From contig NW_004457723.1 of NCBI RefSeq assembly GCF_000203815.1, forward strand, positions 1,054,001 through 1,118,000: a stretch of 64,000 nucleotides of DNA. The letters are read 5' to 3'. This DNA comes from Cavenderia fasciculata (Eukaryota > Evosea > Eumycetozoa > Acytosteliales > Cavenderiaceae). Below the pieces are notes generated by a model. It was not told the DNA's origin and did not search any database. It was given only the letters and a program-made list of their open reading frames with translations. The translations under genes and the position numbers were made by a program. Shown here one piece after another: positions 35,821-46,575 of the stretch. Positions within the stretch are counted from its first letter, which is position 1, and each line of letters opens with the position of its first letter.

Positions 35821-38800
35821 ATGACTATTCCAGAGACTCGTATGTAAACATATAATAATATAATCAATCAATCATGTACTTTCTATACTTTGATATTAAT
35901 ACATACATTTACTTTTTACATCATGTTTAGCCATCTTTAATCAACTAAGAAAGATCTTGGATGAGAGAATTATGATATTGGATGGTGCCATGGGTACTGA
36001 AATCCAAAAGTATAAATTAAAGGATGCTGATTATCGTGGAGAAGAGTTTAAAGATTTTCCTCATGAATTGGGTGGAAACAATGATTTACTTGTCCTTACC
36101 AGACCACATATTATTAAAGAAATTCATCTTGTATGTGTAGAGGAGACAAACAATAACAACATATAATATTTATAATATATAATATAATGTATTAATATTT
36201 TCTTTTGATTGTTGTTTTTTTAGAAATATTTACTTGCAGGAGCAGATATTATAGAAACCAATACATTTAATGGAAATATATTTTCACAAGCCGATTACAA
36301 GATGGAACATTTGGTAAAGAGATTAAATATAGAAGCTGCTAAATTGGCAAAAGATGCATGCATAGAGGTGATGGCACAAGATCCAACACGTCAGTGTTAT
36401 GTTGCCGGTGCAGTTGGTCCAACCAACAAGACTGCATCCATCTCACCATCGGTCGAGCGTCCAGAAGCACGTAACGTCAAGTTTGACGAGTTGGTCGACG
36501 GCTACTACGAGCAAGTTGAAGCATTGGTAGAGGGAGGTATCGATATCATCCTCGTCGAGACTGTGTTTGATTCGCTCAATTGCAAGGCTGCCCTTTTCGC
36601 AATTGAAAACTACTTTGTCAAGCACAACACGGTGTTGCCAGTGTTTGTGAGTGGTACCATTGTCGACAAGAGTGGTCGTACCTTGTCGGGACAGACAGGC
36701 GAGGCCTTTTTCACATCGGTGCAACATGCACGTCCCATGGTGTTTGGTTTGAACTGTGCACTCGGTGCTACCGAGATGCGTCCGTTCCTTGCCAACGTTA
36801 GCAAGTGTTCAGACTGCTATGTGTCGTGTTACCCCAATGCAGGTCTGCCCAACACATTCGGAGGGTACGATGAGACCCCTGAAATGATGGCTGGCAAGAT
36901 CCTCGAGTTTGCACAGTCGGGATTCTTGAACATTGTCGGTGGGTGCTGCGGTACCTCGCCCGACCACATCCGCGCGTTTGTCGAAGCGACCAGAGGCGTG
37001 CAGCCACGTCGTATCCCCACGATCGCACCCTACACCACCGTGTCGGGTCTCGAGCCACTCGCCTTCACCCCGCAACTCAACTTTGTCAACGTCGGTGAGC
37101 GTTGCAATGTGTCGGGGTCGCGTCGTTTTGCCAACCTCATCAAGGCAAACAAGTACGAGGAGGCCATCTCGGTCGCACGTCAACAGGTCGAGGCCGGAGC
37201 CCAAATCATCGATATCAACATGGACGAAGGTATGATTGACGCCGTGCAGGCCATCCAAAAGTTTTTGTTTTACATTGGTTCCGAGCCCGAAATCTCCAAG
37301 GTGCCCATCATGATTGATTCGTCCAACTTTGCGGTCGTCGAGTCGGGTCTCAAGTGCGTCCAAGGTAAATGTATCGTCAACTCGATCTCGCTCAAGGTTG
37401 GCGAGGAGCTCTTTATCGAGCAGGCGCGTATCTGCCACCAGTACGGTGCGGCCGTCGTCGTCATGGCCTTTGATGAAAACGGACAGGCTGTCGACAAGAA
37501 CGACAAGGTGCGTATCTGCTACCGTTCCTACAAGATCCTCACAGAGGTTGTCGGATTCAAGCCACAAGACATTATCTTTGATCCAAATATTTTGACCATT
37601 GCAACGGGTCTCGAGGAGCACAACAACTATGCCGTCGAGTTTATCGAAGCCACCCGCGAGATTAAGCAGTTGATGCCACTCACCAAGGTGTCCGGTGGTG
37701 TGTCCAACTTGTCATTCTCGTTCCGTGGCAACGAGCCATTGCGTGAGGCCATGCACAGTGCCTTTTTGTTCCACGCTATCCGTGCCGGTATGGACATGGG
37801 TATCGTCAACGCCGGTGCCCTACCCATCTACGACGACATTGACAAGGACCTCTTGTTGATGTGCGAGGATGCCATTTTGAACCGCTCCAACGACTCAACC
37901 GAGCGTCTGCTCGAGTATGCCCAGCGCAGCAAGGGGTCAGAGGGTGCCGGCAAGGCGGCCGAGGTCGAAGAGTGGCGTACCAAGCCCGTGCAAGAGCGTA
38001 TCTCGCACGCACTCGTCAAGGGTATCACATCGCACATTATCGAGGATACCGAGGAGGCCCGTCTCACCATGCCATCGGCATTGCGTGTCATTGAAGGCCC
38101 ATTGATGTCGGGTATGGATGTCGTCGGCGACTTGTTTGGTGCCGGCAAGATGTTCTTGCCGCAAGTCATCAAGAGTGCGCGTGTCATGAAAAAGGCCGTC
38201 GCTCATCTCATCCCCTTTATGGAGGAGGAGAAGTTGGCCAAGCGCGCCCGTGGAGAGGTTGCAGAAGACCAGGAGAACGCCGGTGTCGTCGTGTTGGCCA
38301 CCGTCAAGGGTGACGTGCACGATATCGGTAAGAATATCGTCGGTGTCGTCTTGGGATGCAACAATTACAAGGTGATTGATCTCGGTGTCATGACACCATG
38401 CGAAAAGATCTTGCAACAAGCTATCGAGCAAAAGGCCGATATCATTGGTTTGTCGGGACTCATTACACCATCGCTCGACGAGATGATCTATGTTGCCTCT
38501 GAGATGCAACGTGCAGGTTTCAAGGTGCCATTGATGATTGGTGGTGCTACGACATCGCAGATCCACACGGCCGTCAAGATCTCACCTCACTATAGAGAGC
38601 CCGTCGTGCACGTGTTGGATGCCTCGCGTTCTGTCACGGTCGTCAGCTCACTGCTCGACAAGAACAACAAGGAAGCATTCTTTGAAGACATCCAACACCA
38701 GTACTCTGAGCTCCGTGAGAAGCATTATGCATCACTCAAGGACCGTAACTACATGTCGCTCGAAAAGGCACGTGCACTCGCCCCCAAGACCAACTGGAAC

Positions 38801-39754
38801 ACGGTTGAAATCACTCGTCCCACCTTTATTGGCAAGCAAGTGTTTGCCGAGTACCCCCTCGAGCAGCTCATCCCCAAGATTGACTGGAACCCATTCTTTG
38901 CCACCTGGCAGTTGCGTGGCAAGTACCCCAACCGTGGGTACCCACGTATCTTTAACGACGCCACTGTCGGTGCCGAGGCCAAGAAGCTCTTTGACGACGC
39001 CCAAGCCATGCTCAAGCTCATCGTCGACAAGAAACTCCTCAACGCACGTGGTGTCATTGGGTTCTACCCCGCCAACTCGGTCAACGAAGACATTGAAGTG
39101 TACAGCGACGAGACACGCTCGACTGTCGTCGGCACACTCCACGGTCTCCGTCAACAATCTGAAAAAGAAACTGAAGAACCATACATTGCCATCGGTGACT
39201 ATATTGCACCCAAGTCAACTGGCAAAACCGACTATATCGGTTTGTTTGCAGTGTCTGCCGGTTTTGGACTCGACGCATTGGTCGAACAATACAACGCCCA
39301 AAACGACGATTACTCATCGATTATGGCCAAGGCTCTAGCCGATCGTCTTGCCGAAGCTCTTGCCGAACACGTCCATCTCGACGTACGTGTCAAGCACTGG
39401 GGTTACCAAGTCAACGAACAATTGTCACCCGACGACTTGTTCAAGATCAAGTACCGTGGTATCCGTCCCGCTCCAGGTTACCCAGCTCAACCAGATCACA
39501 CTGAAATGCAAACCATCTGGAACATCATGAACGTCCAACAAGACACTGACATTGAGTTGACAGAGTCTATGGCCATGTTGCCAGGTGCCGCCGTCTGCGG
39601 TCTCTACTTTGCTCACGAACACGCCAAATACTTTTCAGTTGGAAAAATTACCAAAGACCAAGTTGAAAGTTATGCTAAACGTAAAGGTATTTCAATCAAT
39701 GAAGCTGAACGTTGGTTAAGTCCAATTCTTTCTTATGATAGACAATTCAATTAA
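35821..39754 (+). CDS. metH: Cobalamin-dependent methionine synthase
   Basis: Three exons, 35821-35839, 35931-36130 and 36224-39754, give about 1249 residues, similar to E. coli MetH (1227). Domains in order: homocysteine module with zinc ligands in GLNCALG and GGCCGT (about 312-317); tetrahydrofolate module beginning [14 protein letters not shown]; cobalamin module with DVHDIGK near residue 770, whose His ligates cobalt, plus GLSGLITPS; and the AdoMet reactivation module with [15 protein letters not shown]. It transfers a methyl group from methyltetrahydrofolate to homocysteine and needs vitamin B12. The first exon encodes only six full codons. The body is far richer in G and C than any neighbour, as expected for strong codon bias. 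Confidence 0.97.
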
Positions 39755-39829
39755 AATTTAAATCAAAATTAAATAAAAAGAAGGAATGGATGTTTTAATA
39801 ATTTAAATAGTTGTTTGTTTGTATTTGAT

Positions 39830-40169
39830 TTATTGTTGATCGGTTGGAGGTTGCTTTGGAATGAGTAACTTTGAAACTATATCTACAATCTTTTGACCAC
39901 CACATAATACACGACGACCTTCCATATCAACTGGACCACCACTTGGATCAACGACAACACCACCAGCTTCAGTAATCATAATAGATGCAGCTGCAATATC
40001 CCATGGATGAATACCCCATTCATAGAAACAATCTAAACGACCACATGCAACACTTGCCATCTCCCATGCAGCTGTACCAGAGAATCTAAGTGATTGAACA
40101 TTTTGTGACATGATTGATTTAAAGTTACTTGAGGAGTAATAATAATAATTAGAATATGTTCTATCAAAA

Positions 40170-40215
<46 letters not shown>

Positions 40216-40839
40216 ATTTGTCTATTTCTCTTACGTTAACATGAAATCAATACCATATGGAGTACGATCATAACCAACATTGGTGGCAACAACAGCTTGT
40301 TGAAGTGAATCGACAGAAGTAACAGACATGCGTTGACCGTTGAGGAAAGCACCTCCACCTTTGGTGGCAGTGAATAATTCGTCGAGTACTGGACTGTAGA
40401 TACACCCAACTACAATCTGTTTGTTGATTGACAAGGCAATGGAAATGCAAAACAATGGGAATCTGTGAACAAAGTTGGTTGTACCGTCGATTGGATCGAT
40501 GATCCAGGTGGCCTCGTCAGTCCATCCATATACACCATCCTTTGTTGATTCTTCTCCCATTATCTTGGTTTCTGGGTATTGTTCTGTTAATCTCTTTATA
40601 ATATGTGCTTCCACAGCTAGAATAGAGAAAGAAAGTCATATATACATTAATATATATTTGTTGAGTCGTTGTTGCTGAATTTATAACATACCCTTATCAG
40701 TCTCTGTAACAAGATCTACAGCACCTTTATATTCAACTTTCTTATCTCTATTGTTATAGTTTTCGAGTACCATTGGGCTGACCTCTTTGGCAACTGCAAC
40801 AGCTGATGCCAAGTATTGTTCAAATGTAGGTGTAGACAT
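39830..40839 (-). CDS. Inositol monophosphatase
   Basis: Three exons, 40839-40692, 40616-40235 and 40127-39830, give about 275 residues, the usual family size. The metal-binding motifs are intact: GEES near residue 75, DPIDGTTNFVH near 95 and the C-terminal WDIAAA near 220. The enzyme removes phosphate from myo-inositol monophosphates and is magnesium-dependent and, in relatives, lithium-sensitive. The second intron carries a long ATT microsatellite. The gene is convergent with methionine synthase, with stops about 75 bases apart. Confidence 0.95.
40170..40212. repeat. ATT microsatellite in inositol monophosphatase intron
   Basis: About fourteen ATT units lie inside intron 2 of the minus-strand phosphatase gene. 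Confidence 0.9.
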
Positions 40840-41305
40840 ATTTATTATTATGAAAGAGAGAGATTATAAATAAATATGTATGTATGTATGTATGTGTGTA
40901 TTCGCGTGTGTGTGTATGTGATATTATATCTATCTAACTATACTAATGTTCAAAACGAACGAATGTGAATGATGTATGTTCTTGAAATTGGGATTTCGCT
41001 CATTTTAAATTGAATGAAACTCGTGACTCAGAGCTGGTGGTTTAAATAATTTAGCATAAGCCTCTCTACTATTGATGCCCCACACAAATGAATGAAAAGA
41101 AATCGAAGAACCTATGATGATGATCAGATAGTAAAGTGACCATCATTCATTCACTCATATGACTCATTACTTTGAACAGTCATCAATGTCACTCTACTCT
41201 ACTCTATCCATCGTCCCAAGTAATCGAAAAACATAAATATCTACTATGATCAAAGCAACGAAACTTGTCATTTAGATAGATACACATACATGTGAAAGCA
41301 AGACT
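40840..41305. promoter_or_regulatory. Divergent promoter region, phosphatase and actin-like gene
   Basis: These 466 bases separate two divergent start codons. TATG and TGTG microsatellites occur near 40877-40920. The centre (about 41030-41250) has several ATTCAT, TCACTC and TCATTCAT motifs. No binding site could be named with confidence. Confidence 0.45.
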
Positions 41306-42095
41306 ATGACAACAACAACAACAGCTATAGTAATTGATAATGGATCATATATGTGTAGAGCTGGATTAGCAGGTGAAGATGCACCAAGATCTGAACTACC
41401 AACTGTATTGGGTCAACCAAAGTATGTAATGTAATCATTAATTCTATTATACTATTGAGAGGTATTAATATCTTACTGGTTTGTGTATTTAGATCATTAA
41501 ATAAATACCCTATATTGGAAAAATCAAGAATGATTGGTAAAGGAATGAAAGACCCTTACTTTGGATATGGTGCATTGGAGAATAGAGATACATTGAATCT
41601 ATCATATGATACTATCAATCGTGGTTTAATTACCAACTTTGATGAAATGCAATTTATTTGGGAAAGTATATTGTATCAAGAATTGAGAATCAACTCTGCA
41701 GAGGAACAACATCCAATCATACTAAGTGAATCACCTATCAACCCAACAATCAATCGTGAGAGAACTACAGAGATTATGTTTGAATCACTTGGTATACCCT
41801 CTTTGTATATGGCACCTGCACAATTACTCTCATTGTATGCTACCAGTAGAGACACAGGTATTGTATTAGACTCGGGTCACCAAATATCACATGCAGTACC
41901 CATTTACAAAGGTCAAGTCATCAATCATGCCATCTCTACATTAGAATTGGGTGGTATAGATATTACAAAAGAATTGGCTAAACTAATCAATCAACAAGCC
42001 AACAGCAACTATCAATTCAATACATCTAAACAACTTGATCAAATAGTTAGAGATATGAAAGAAAAACATGGTGATGTTGCAACATTTAATGACAA

Positions 42096-42126
<31 letters not shown>

Positions 42127-42612
42127 AATAGTCAATCGATTGGTTATAAACTACCAGATTCAAATGTGATAGTTCCTTTGACAAGTGAAAGATTTAAATG
42201 TACAGAACCACTCTTTCAACCATCACTACTTGGTATCAATGGTGGAGGTCTACATCAACTAGTGTATGACTCTATACATAAATGTAACTCGATCGAACAA
42301 AGAAGCACCCTACTTGACAATATCGTATTGTCAGGTGGCAACTCATTGTTTGGTGGGATAGCGATACGTATGCAAAAGGAATTAACAGCTCTCCTTCCAT
42401 CGGGTGCAAAGAGTATTACGATTATTCCACCACCAAACCAACAATACAACTATGGAACATGGATAGGAGGATCTATTCTTGGAAGCATTTCATCATTTGA
42501 TGATATTAAAATATCACGTAAAGAGTATGACGAGCATGGTAAAAGTATTCATAGCAAATGTAATAGTAGTAGTGCTTCGACCAGTAGAGTAACTATAGAT
42601 TCTCGACATTGA
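41306..42612 (+). CDS. Divergent actin-family protein
   Basis: Two exons, 41306-41421 and 41493-42612, give about 411 residues against 376 for actin. Actin landmarks are recognisable: DNGSYMCRAGLAGEDAPR, DEMQFIWESILYQELR, IVLDSG with SHAVPIY, LSGGNSLFGGIAIRMQKELTAL, WIGGSIL and KEYDEHGKSI. By eye, residues equal to actin Gln137 and Asp154, which position the attacking water during ATP hydrolysis, are replaced (Ala and His). The first phosphate loop has Tyr for Gly in DNGSG. An Asn run of about 15 residues is inserted near residue 250, and a Ser-rich tail extends the C-terminus. It is not a standard Arp1-11 by inspection; a lineage-specific actin is likely. Confidence 0.85.
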
Positions 42613-42948
42613 TAGATTCGATATACCAGATCTAAATATTGATCAGATCAGATCTGTATTGTCACTGTATATATGTATTGTAACAACGAATTACTCTGTC
42701 TGTCTGCTTACTGTAAGTTATTGTATTCCATTGCTAAAAAACTAGTTCCGAATCTCGTTCCATTGCTAACATAAAAATTAAATAAATATATAAATTAATT
42801 TAGTATTTGCATTCAATTTGAAATCTTTTAACTTTGCTTTTGCATATCTCTCTTATACATCTTAATCTTATATATATATATATAGATATAGATAATCATC
42901 ATTTAAATATCAGTATATCATCATTATTAAATATATAATTGAAAGAGA
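42613..42948. other. Spacer before the transporter gene
   Basis: AT-rich sequence with TA and GATA-type simple repeats at about 42870-42895. Nothing else is seen. Confidence 0.5.
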
Positions 42949-44152
42949 ATGAGTGATAATCAAAAGAAAACAACTACATCACTGTCATCATTTGATAGTT
43001 TGAAGGCAAGTCTATCGGGATTGGCTGTAGGAACATTATTTGGCTATGCATTACAGAGAAGTAAGGTATTCTTACCTATTGTCATTCAACAACAAATGCA
43101 ATTTACCAATTTCACAATGTTAAAGGTAGGTTAGCAACAAAAGAAGAGAAAGAAGAAGAAAATAATAAATAGGATCATTATGAATGAATCATATGATTAT
43201 TATTATTATTATGAACATTTATTAATATTGATAGTAATATTAGATGTTTATGACAGCAAGTTTAACAAGTTCATTGACGATTACAGCATTGAATAAAGCA
43301 AAATTGATAAAGTTTGAATATCTACCAGTGATGTGGCATAGAAATCTATTGGGTGGTTTGTTGATGGGTGCTGGTATTTATGTGACTGGAGCATGTCCGG
43401 GTACAGTACTTGCCCAAGTTGGAAGTGGTGTGACAAGTGCCTATTATACATTGTTGGGTGGTCTATTGGGTGCCGTTCTCTATGGATACGCTGATCCATA
43501 CGTCACCAAGTTGATGCCTGCCTCTCCACCAACCGTCAAACCAACACTCTTTCAACGTCTAAACACCAGTATGGAAAAGACAACCATTCCATTTGCTTTG
43601 ATGGCAGGTGCCATGTTGTATGGTATTGAATCTTTGATTCCATGGCAAGCAGATAGTAATGTTAGTTTATCCATCTCGGCCATTCAGTCCCTTTCAACTA
43701 GTGTCTGGTCACCATACGTTGCAGGTGTCTTGATTGGACTATTGCAAGCACCATCATACTTTTTGGCCAATAATGGGTTAGGATGTAGTTCTGCCTATGT
43801 CACTATGAGTGCCAAGGTATGTGATGCCTTTAACTGTGGTGTTTCCTATTTCAACAAATTCGCCAATGGAGTACGTAGTGTCTATGGACCAATGCTCAAC
43901 ATCGGTATTATTCTTGGAGCCTATCTTTCGTCACAAACCTCACCAGTTCCAGATAGCCAAAAATTACTTTCCCATTCTCCACTTTTCCATATTGGTGCTG
44001 GTGCACTCTTGCTCTTTGGTGCACGAATGGCAAATGGTTGCACGAGTGGCCACGGCTTGACAGGAATGGCCAAAATGGAATTGGGTAGTATCATCACTGT
44101 CGCTGCTTTGTTTGGTGGTGGTATGTTGACGGCTGCTTTAACAAATCTCTAA
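42949..44152 (+). CDS. YeeE/YedE family sulfur-compound transporter
   Basis: Two exons, 42949-43125 and 43244-44152, give about 361 residues with some nine hydrophobic helices. The family repeats are visible: GACPGT in the first half and ANGCTSGHGLTG near the C-terminus, with GLGCSSAYV between. These Cys-containing loops are typical of the PF04143 family. Bacterial TsuA carries thiosulfate; eukaryotic members occur in fungi and protists. The substrate here is inferred, not shown. A truncated duplicate of the gene lies immediately downstream. Confidence 0.88.
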
Positions 44153-44321
44153 AAAAAAGTAGATAAATATTTAAACTTTAACAATTGTACAAAAATGAAT
44201 ATAATAAACATCATCAATAGAATCAAGGTCATATGTATTGTCCCCAAACAGACAAAATTTATTCTTCATTTGCCATATTATTCTTTTTAAAAAAACTGTG
44301 TCTCTCAATTTGATTTTTTTA

Positions 44322-44520
44322 AGGCAAGTCTGTCTGGATTAGCTGTGTTCATTGGTTCTGGTGCACTCTTTCTCTTTGGTGCACGAATGGCAAATGGATG
44401 TACCATGGCTTGACAGGAATGGAACCAAAATGGAATTGGAAGTATCATTGTCGCTGCTTTGTTTGGTGAACTAATCATATATAAATAAATATTTAACCTT
44501 AAATTTGTACAAAAATGAAA
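44322..44520 (+). pseudogene. Truncated duplicate of the YeeE/YedE gene
   Basis: The stretch begins with a copy of the N-terminal KASLSGLAV coding sequence. It jumps at once to a copy of the C-terminal LFGARMANG region and ends with a copy of the parent 3' flank (ATAAATATTTAA, then TTGTACAAAAATGAA). The coding part has small deletions and a stop after about twenty-five codons of similarity. The central 0.9 kb of the parent is missing. It is a tandem duplicate with a large internal deletion. Confidence 0.85.
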
Positions 44521-44601
44521 TCATTGATTAAAAAATAATAATAATAAAACAAATAATATTTATTTATTTATATATTTAAAAAAAACAAATAATTTCTTTC
44601 T

Positions 44602-45546
44602 TTAATTATTTAATTTTTTTTTTTTAGCAACAACAACATTATTATTCTTTCTAAAAGTTAGATTAATTCTTGGAGTAAGAACCTTTGGTTGTTTGGGGAC
44701 TTGGTGTTTCCAGGTACTTTGAGTATCTCTGTCCATGACCAACAACGATCCATTATTCAAAGAGTATTCTACTTTTTCCTTGTTGTCTTTGTTGTTTCTC
44801 AAGATAAAACGACGGGTGGTGCCAAGACTGACCGATGCTATTACATTGAATGCTTCTTTCTTGGCTTCACCATCGGAATGGTATCCAATGTAATCATTGC
44901 CATCACGGTAATAATTAATCAGCACATAATCAAAAGTCTGACCCAACAAGCTTTCCAACTGGTGTTTGAGATGAAGCATGGGTACTGACCATTCACGAGC
45001 AGGTTGTTTCTGAAACAATGATGGTGGATTGTCGGTTGGACTACTCATCCACGATTGTAATCTTGGAATGAATATCTCCTTGCCATACATTTTGATCTTT
45101 GAATGTTCATAATTCAATCCAAGATCTTCCCTAAGATGTTGATACAAGTAGGTCGATAGTTCAGACGTAAGAAATCTTGAACAAAATCTAACTCTTGCAT
45201 TATCTTTTAACAGGGTTTCTTTTAAAATTATATTATTTAAATTTATAATAAATTTAAATTCCTCATTATTATTAACATCTTTTTTTATTATTTCTTTTAC
45301 TACTTCTTCAACTTCTTCTTCTTCTTCTTCTTCCTCTTCTTTCTTCTCCTCTTTCTTCTCTATCTTTTCTACTTCTTTTTCTTTTTTCTTATCTTTACTA
45401 ATCTTTGTTTTTAATTTCTTCTTTTCTACTTTTAATACTTCTTCTTCTTCTTTAACTACTTCTTCAATCTCTTTTCTTTTTAAATCTTTTTTAAAATTTT
45501 GGTTATAGTTCTTATTAACTTTAGTATTAGTTGATGATGTTGACAT
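44602..45546 (-). CDS. AlkB-type 2-oxoglutarate/Fe(II) dioxygenase
   Basis: A single exon encodes 314 residues from the first true ATG (MSTSSTN); the longer frame would need a GTG start. The first 115 residues are Lys/Glu-rich low complexity. The catalytic part has the YINYYRDG-like segment YVLINYYRDGNDYIGYHSD with the HxD iron ligands, the second His in WKHQVPK, and the oxoglutarate-binding arginines in RINLTFR. PRLQSWM matches the nucleotide-recognition lid of ALKBH2 and ALKBH3, which repair methylated DNA bases. A basic N-terminus suits a nuclear location. Choice between ALKBH2 and ALKBH3 is not possible by eye. Confidence 0.92.
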   Translation of the reverse strand: MSTSSTNTKVNKNYNQNFKKDLKRKEIEEVVKEEEEVLKVEKKKLKTKISKDKKKEKEVEKIEKKEEKKEEEEEEEEEVEEVVKEIIKKDVNNNEEFKFIINLNNIILKETLLKDNARVRFCSRFLTSELSTYLYQHLREDLGLNYEHSKIKMYGKEIFIPRLQSWMSSPTDNPPSLFQKQPAREWSVPMLHLKHQLESLLGQTFDYVLINYYRDGNDYIGYHSDGEAKKEAFNVIASVSLGTTRRFILRNNKDNKEKVEYSLNNGSLLVMDRDTQSTWKHQVPKQPKVLTPRINLTFRKNNNVVVAKKKKLNN

Positions 45547-45791
45547 GGTTGATTTGATATATTGCGAATTATTATTATTCTTGGGTTGAATGAAATGATG
45601 ATCGGTCACATGACGTATTTATCATCTACGAGTACTCTCATTTCCTAGAAATTGAGAAGATTGTTGGTAAAAAACAAAGATAAAATATCCAGATCGGATT
45701 TTTGATTGAAAAATACCATAGTTTTCGTAAACTAAAAGTAAATTTTTTGTTAAAACCAATCAACTATAATTAAACAGAATAATATTTTAAT

Positions 45792-45834
<43 letters not shown>

Positions 45835-46007
45835 TGGATAGATCCAGAAGAGATCAAAAGTTATAATATTATATTATTCTTTCCAATGATGTTATATTTT
45901 GTATACGTATTTGTTTTTTTTGAAAAGGAATACTAATAGTATTATATTATTCTTACTTTAGGGATCAATAAACTATTATTATTTCATTAAACTAAAAGAA
46001 ACAAAAA
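45547..46007. other. Divergent spacer with TTTA repeat
   Basis: It separates the AlkB-like gene and a small secreted protein gene. A pure TTTA array of about eleven units lies at 45790-45834. The remainder is AT-rich. Confidence 0.55.
45790..45834. repeat. TTTA microsatellite
   Basis: About eleven perfect TTTA units in the spacer upstream of the small secreted protein gene. Confidence 0.9.
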
Positions 46008-46412
46008 ATGATTAAAATAATTATTCTATTTTGTCTATTTTCAATGATCTTTGGATCACCAACTATTGCTGATGAACAACAAGTAGTTCCAAAGTCAATT
46101 TATATCTACCGATCCGGTGTATTTGGACCAGCTACTGAAGTTACTTTTGGTATTGAACAACACCTTGCCAACGGTCAAAGAATAAGTGATGACCTTTACT
46201 ACCAATTACTGAATGCTCTAAAGAATGAATTCCAATCAATCCCTGACGGTGCAAATTATAGACCTGAAACTCCTATTACTGATCAACATGAATTCAGTGC
46301 CCATTCATATCAACCCACCAAGAAATTTAACTGGTCTCAAGCAGCCAAAAAAAGACCTCATCTCCTCATTCTTTTAGAAGAACTAGTTGAAAGATATGGT
46401 GTCTTGGCTTAA
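46008..46412 (+). CDS. Small secreted protein, unknown
   Basis: A single exon of 134 codons starts after an A-rich leader with a good context (AAAAATGATT). Residues 1-16 form a clean signal peptide ending at FGS. The mature part of about 118 residues has no cysteine, a block ending YIYRSGVFGPATEVTFGIEQ, a helical segment, and a leucine-rich C-terminal helix. I do not recognise a family. An AATAAA lies about 45 bases after the stop. Confidence 0.75.
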   Translation: MIKIIILFCLFSMIFGSPTIADEQQVVPKSIYIYRSGVFGPATEVTFGIEQHLANGQRISDDLYYQLLNALKNEFQSIPDGANYRPETPITDQHEFSAHSYQPTKKFNWSQAAKKRPHLLILLEELVERYGVLA

Positions 46413-46575
46413 ATACATCTATCAATTCCATCCAATTCCCTATTTTTTTTTTTTTTAAATAAATATAGAGAATAATCCACCTTTTTAAACAAAAAAGGTC
46501 AATCAAAGAATATGTATGTATGTATGTATTATTATTATTATTTTATATTTGATTTTATTTTCTTTTTTTTCATTT

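Noticed and set aside
36809-37621. Minus-strand 270-codon frame inside methionine synthase
   Set aside because: It lies opposite the strongly biased metH coding sequence, where long antisense frames arise by codon bias. No family is recognised in it.
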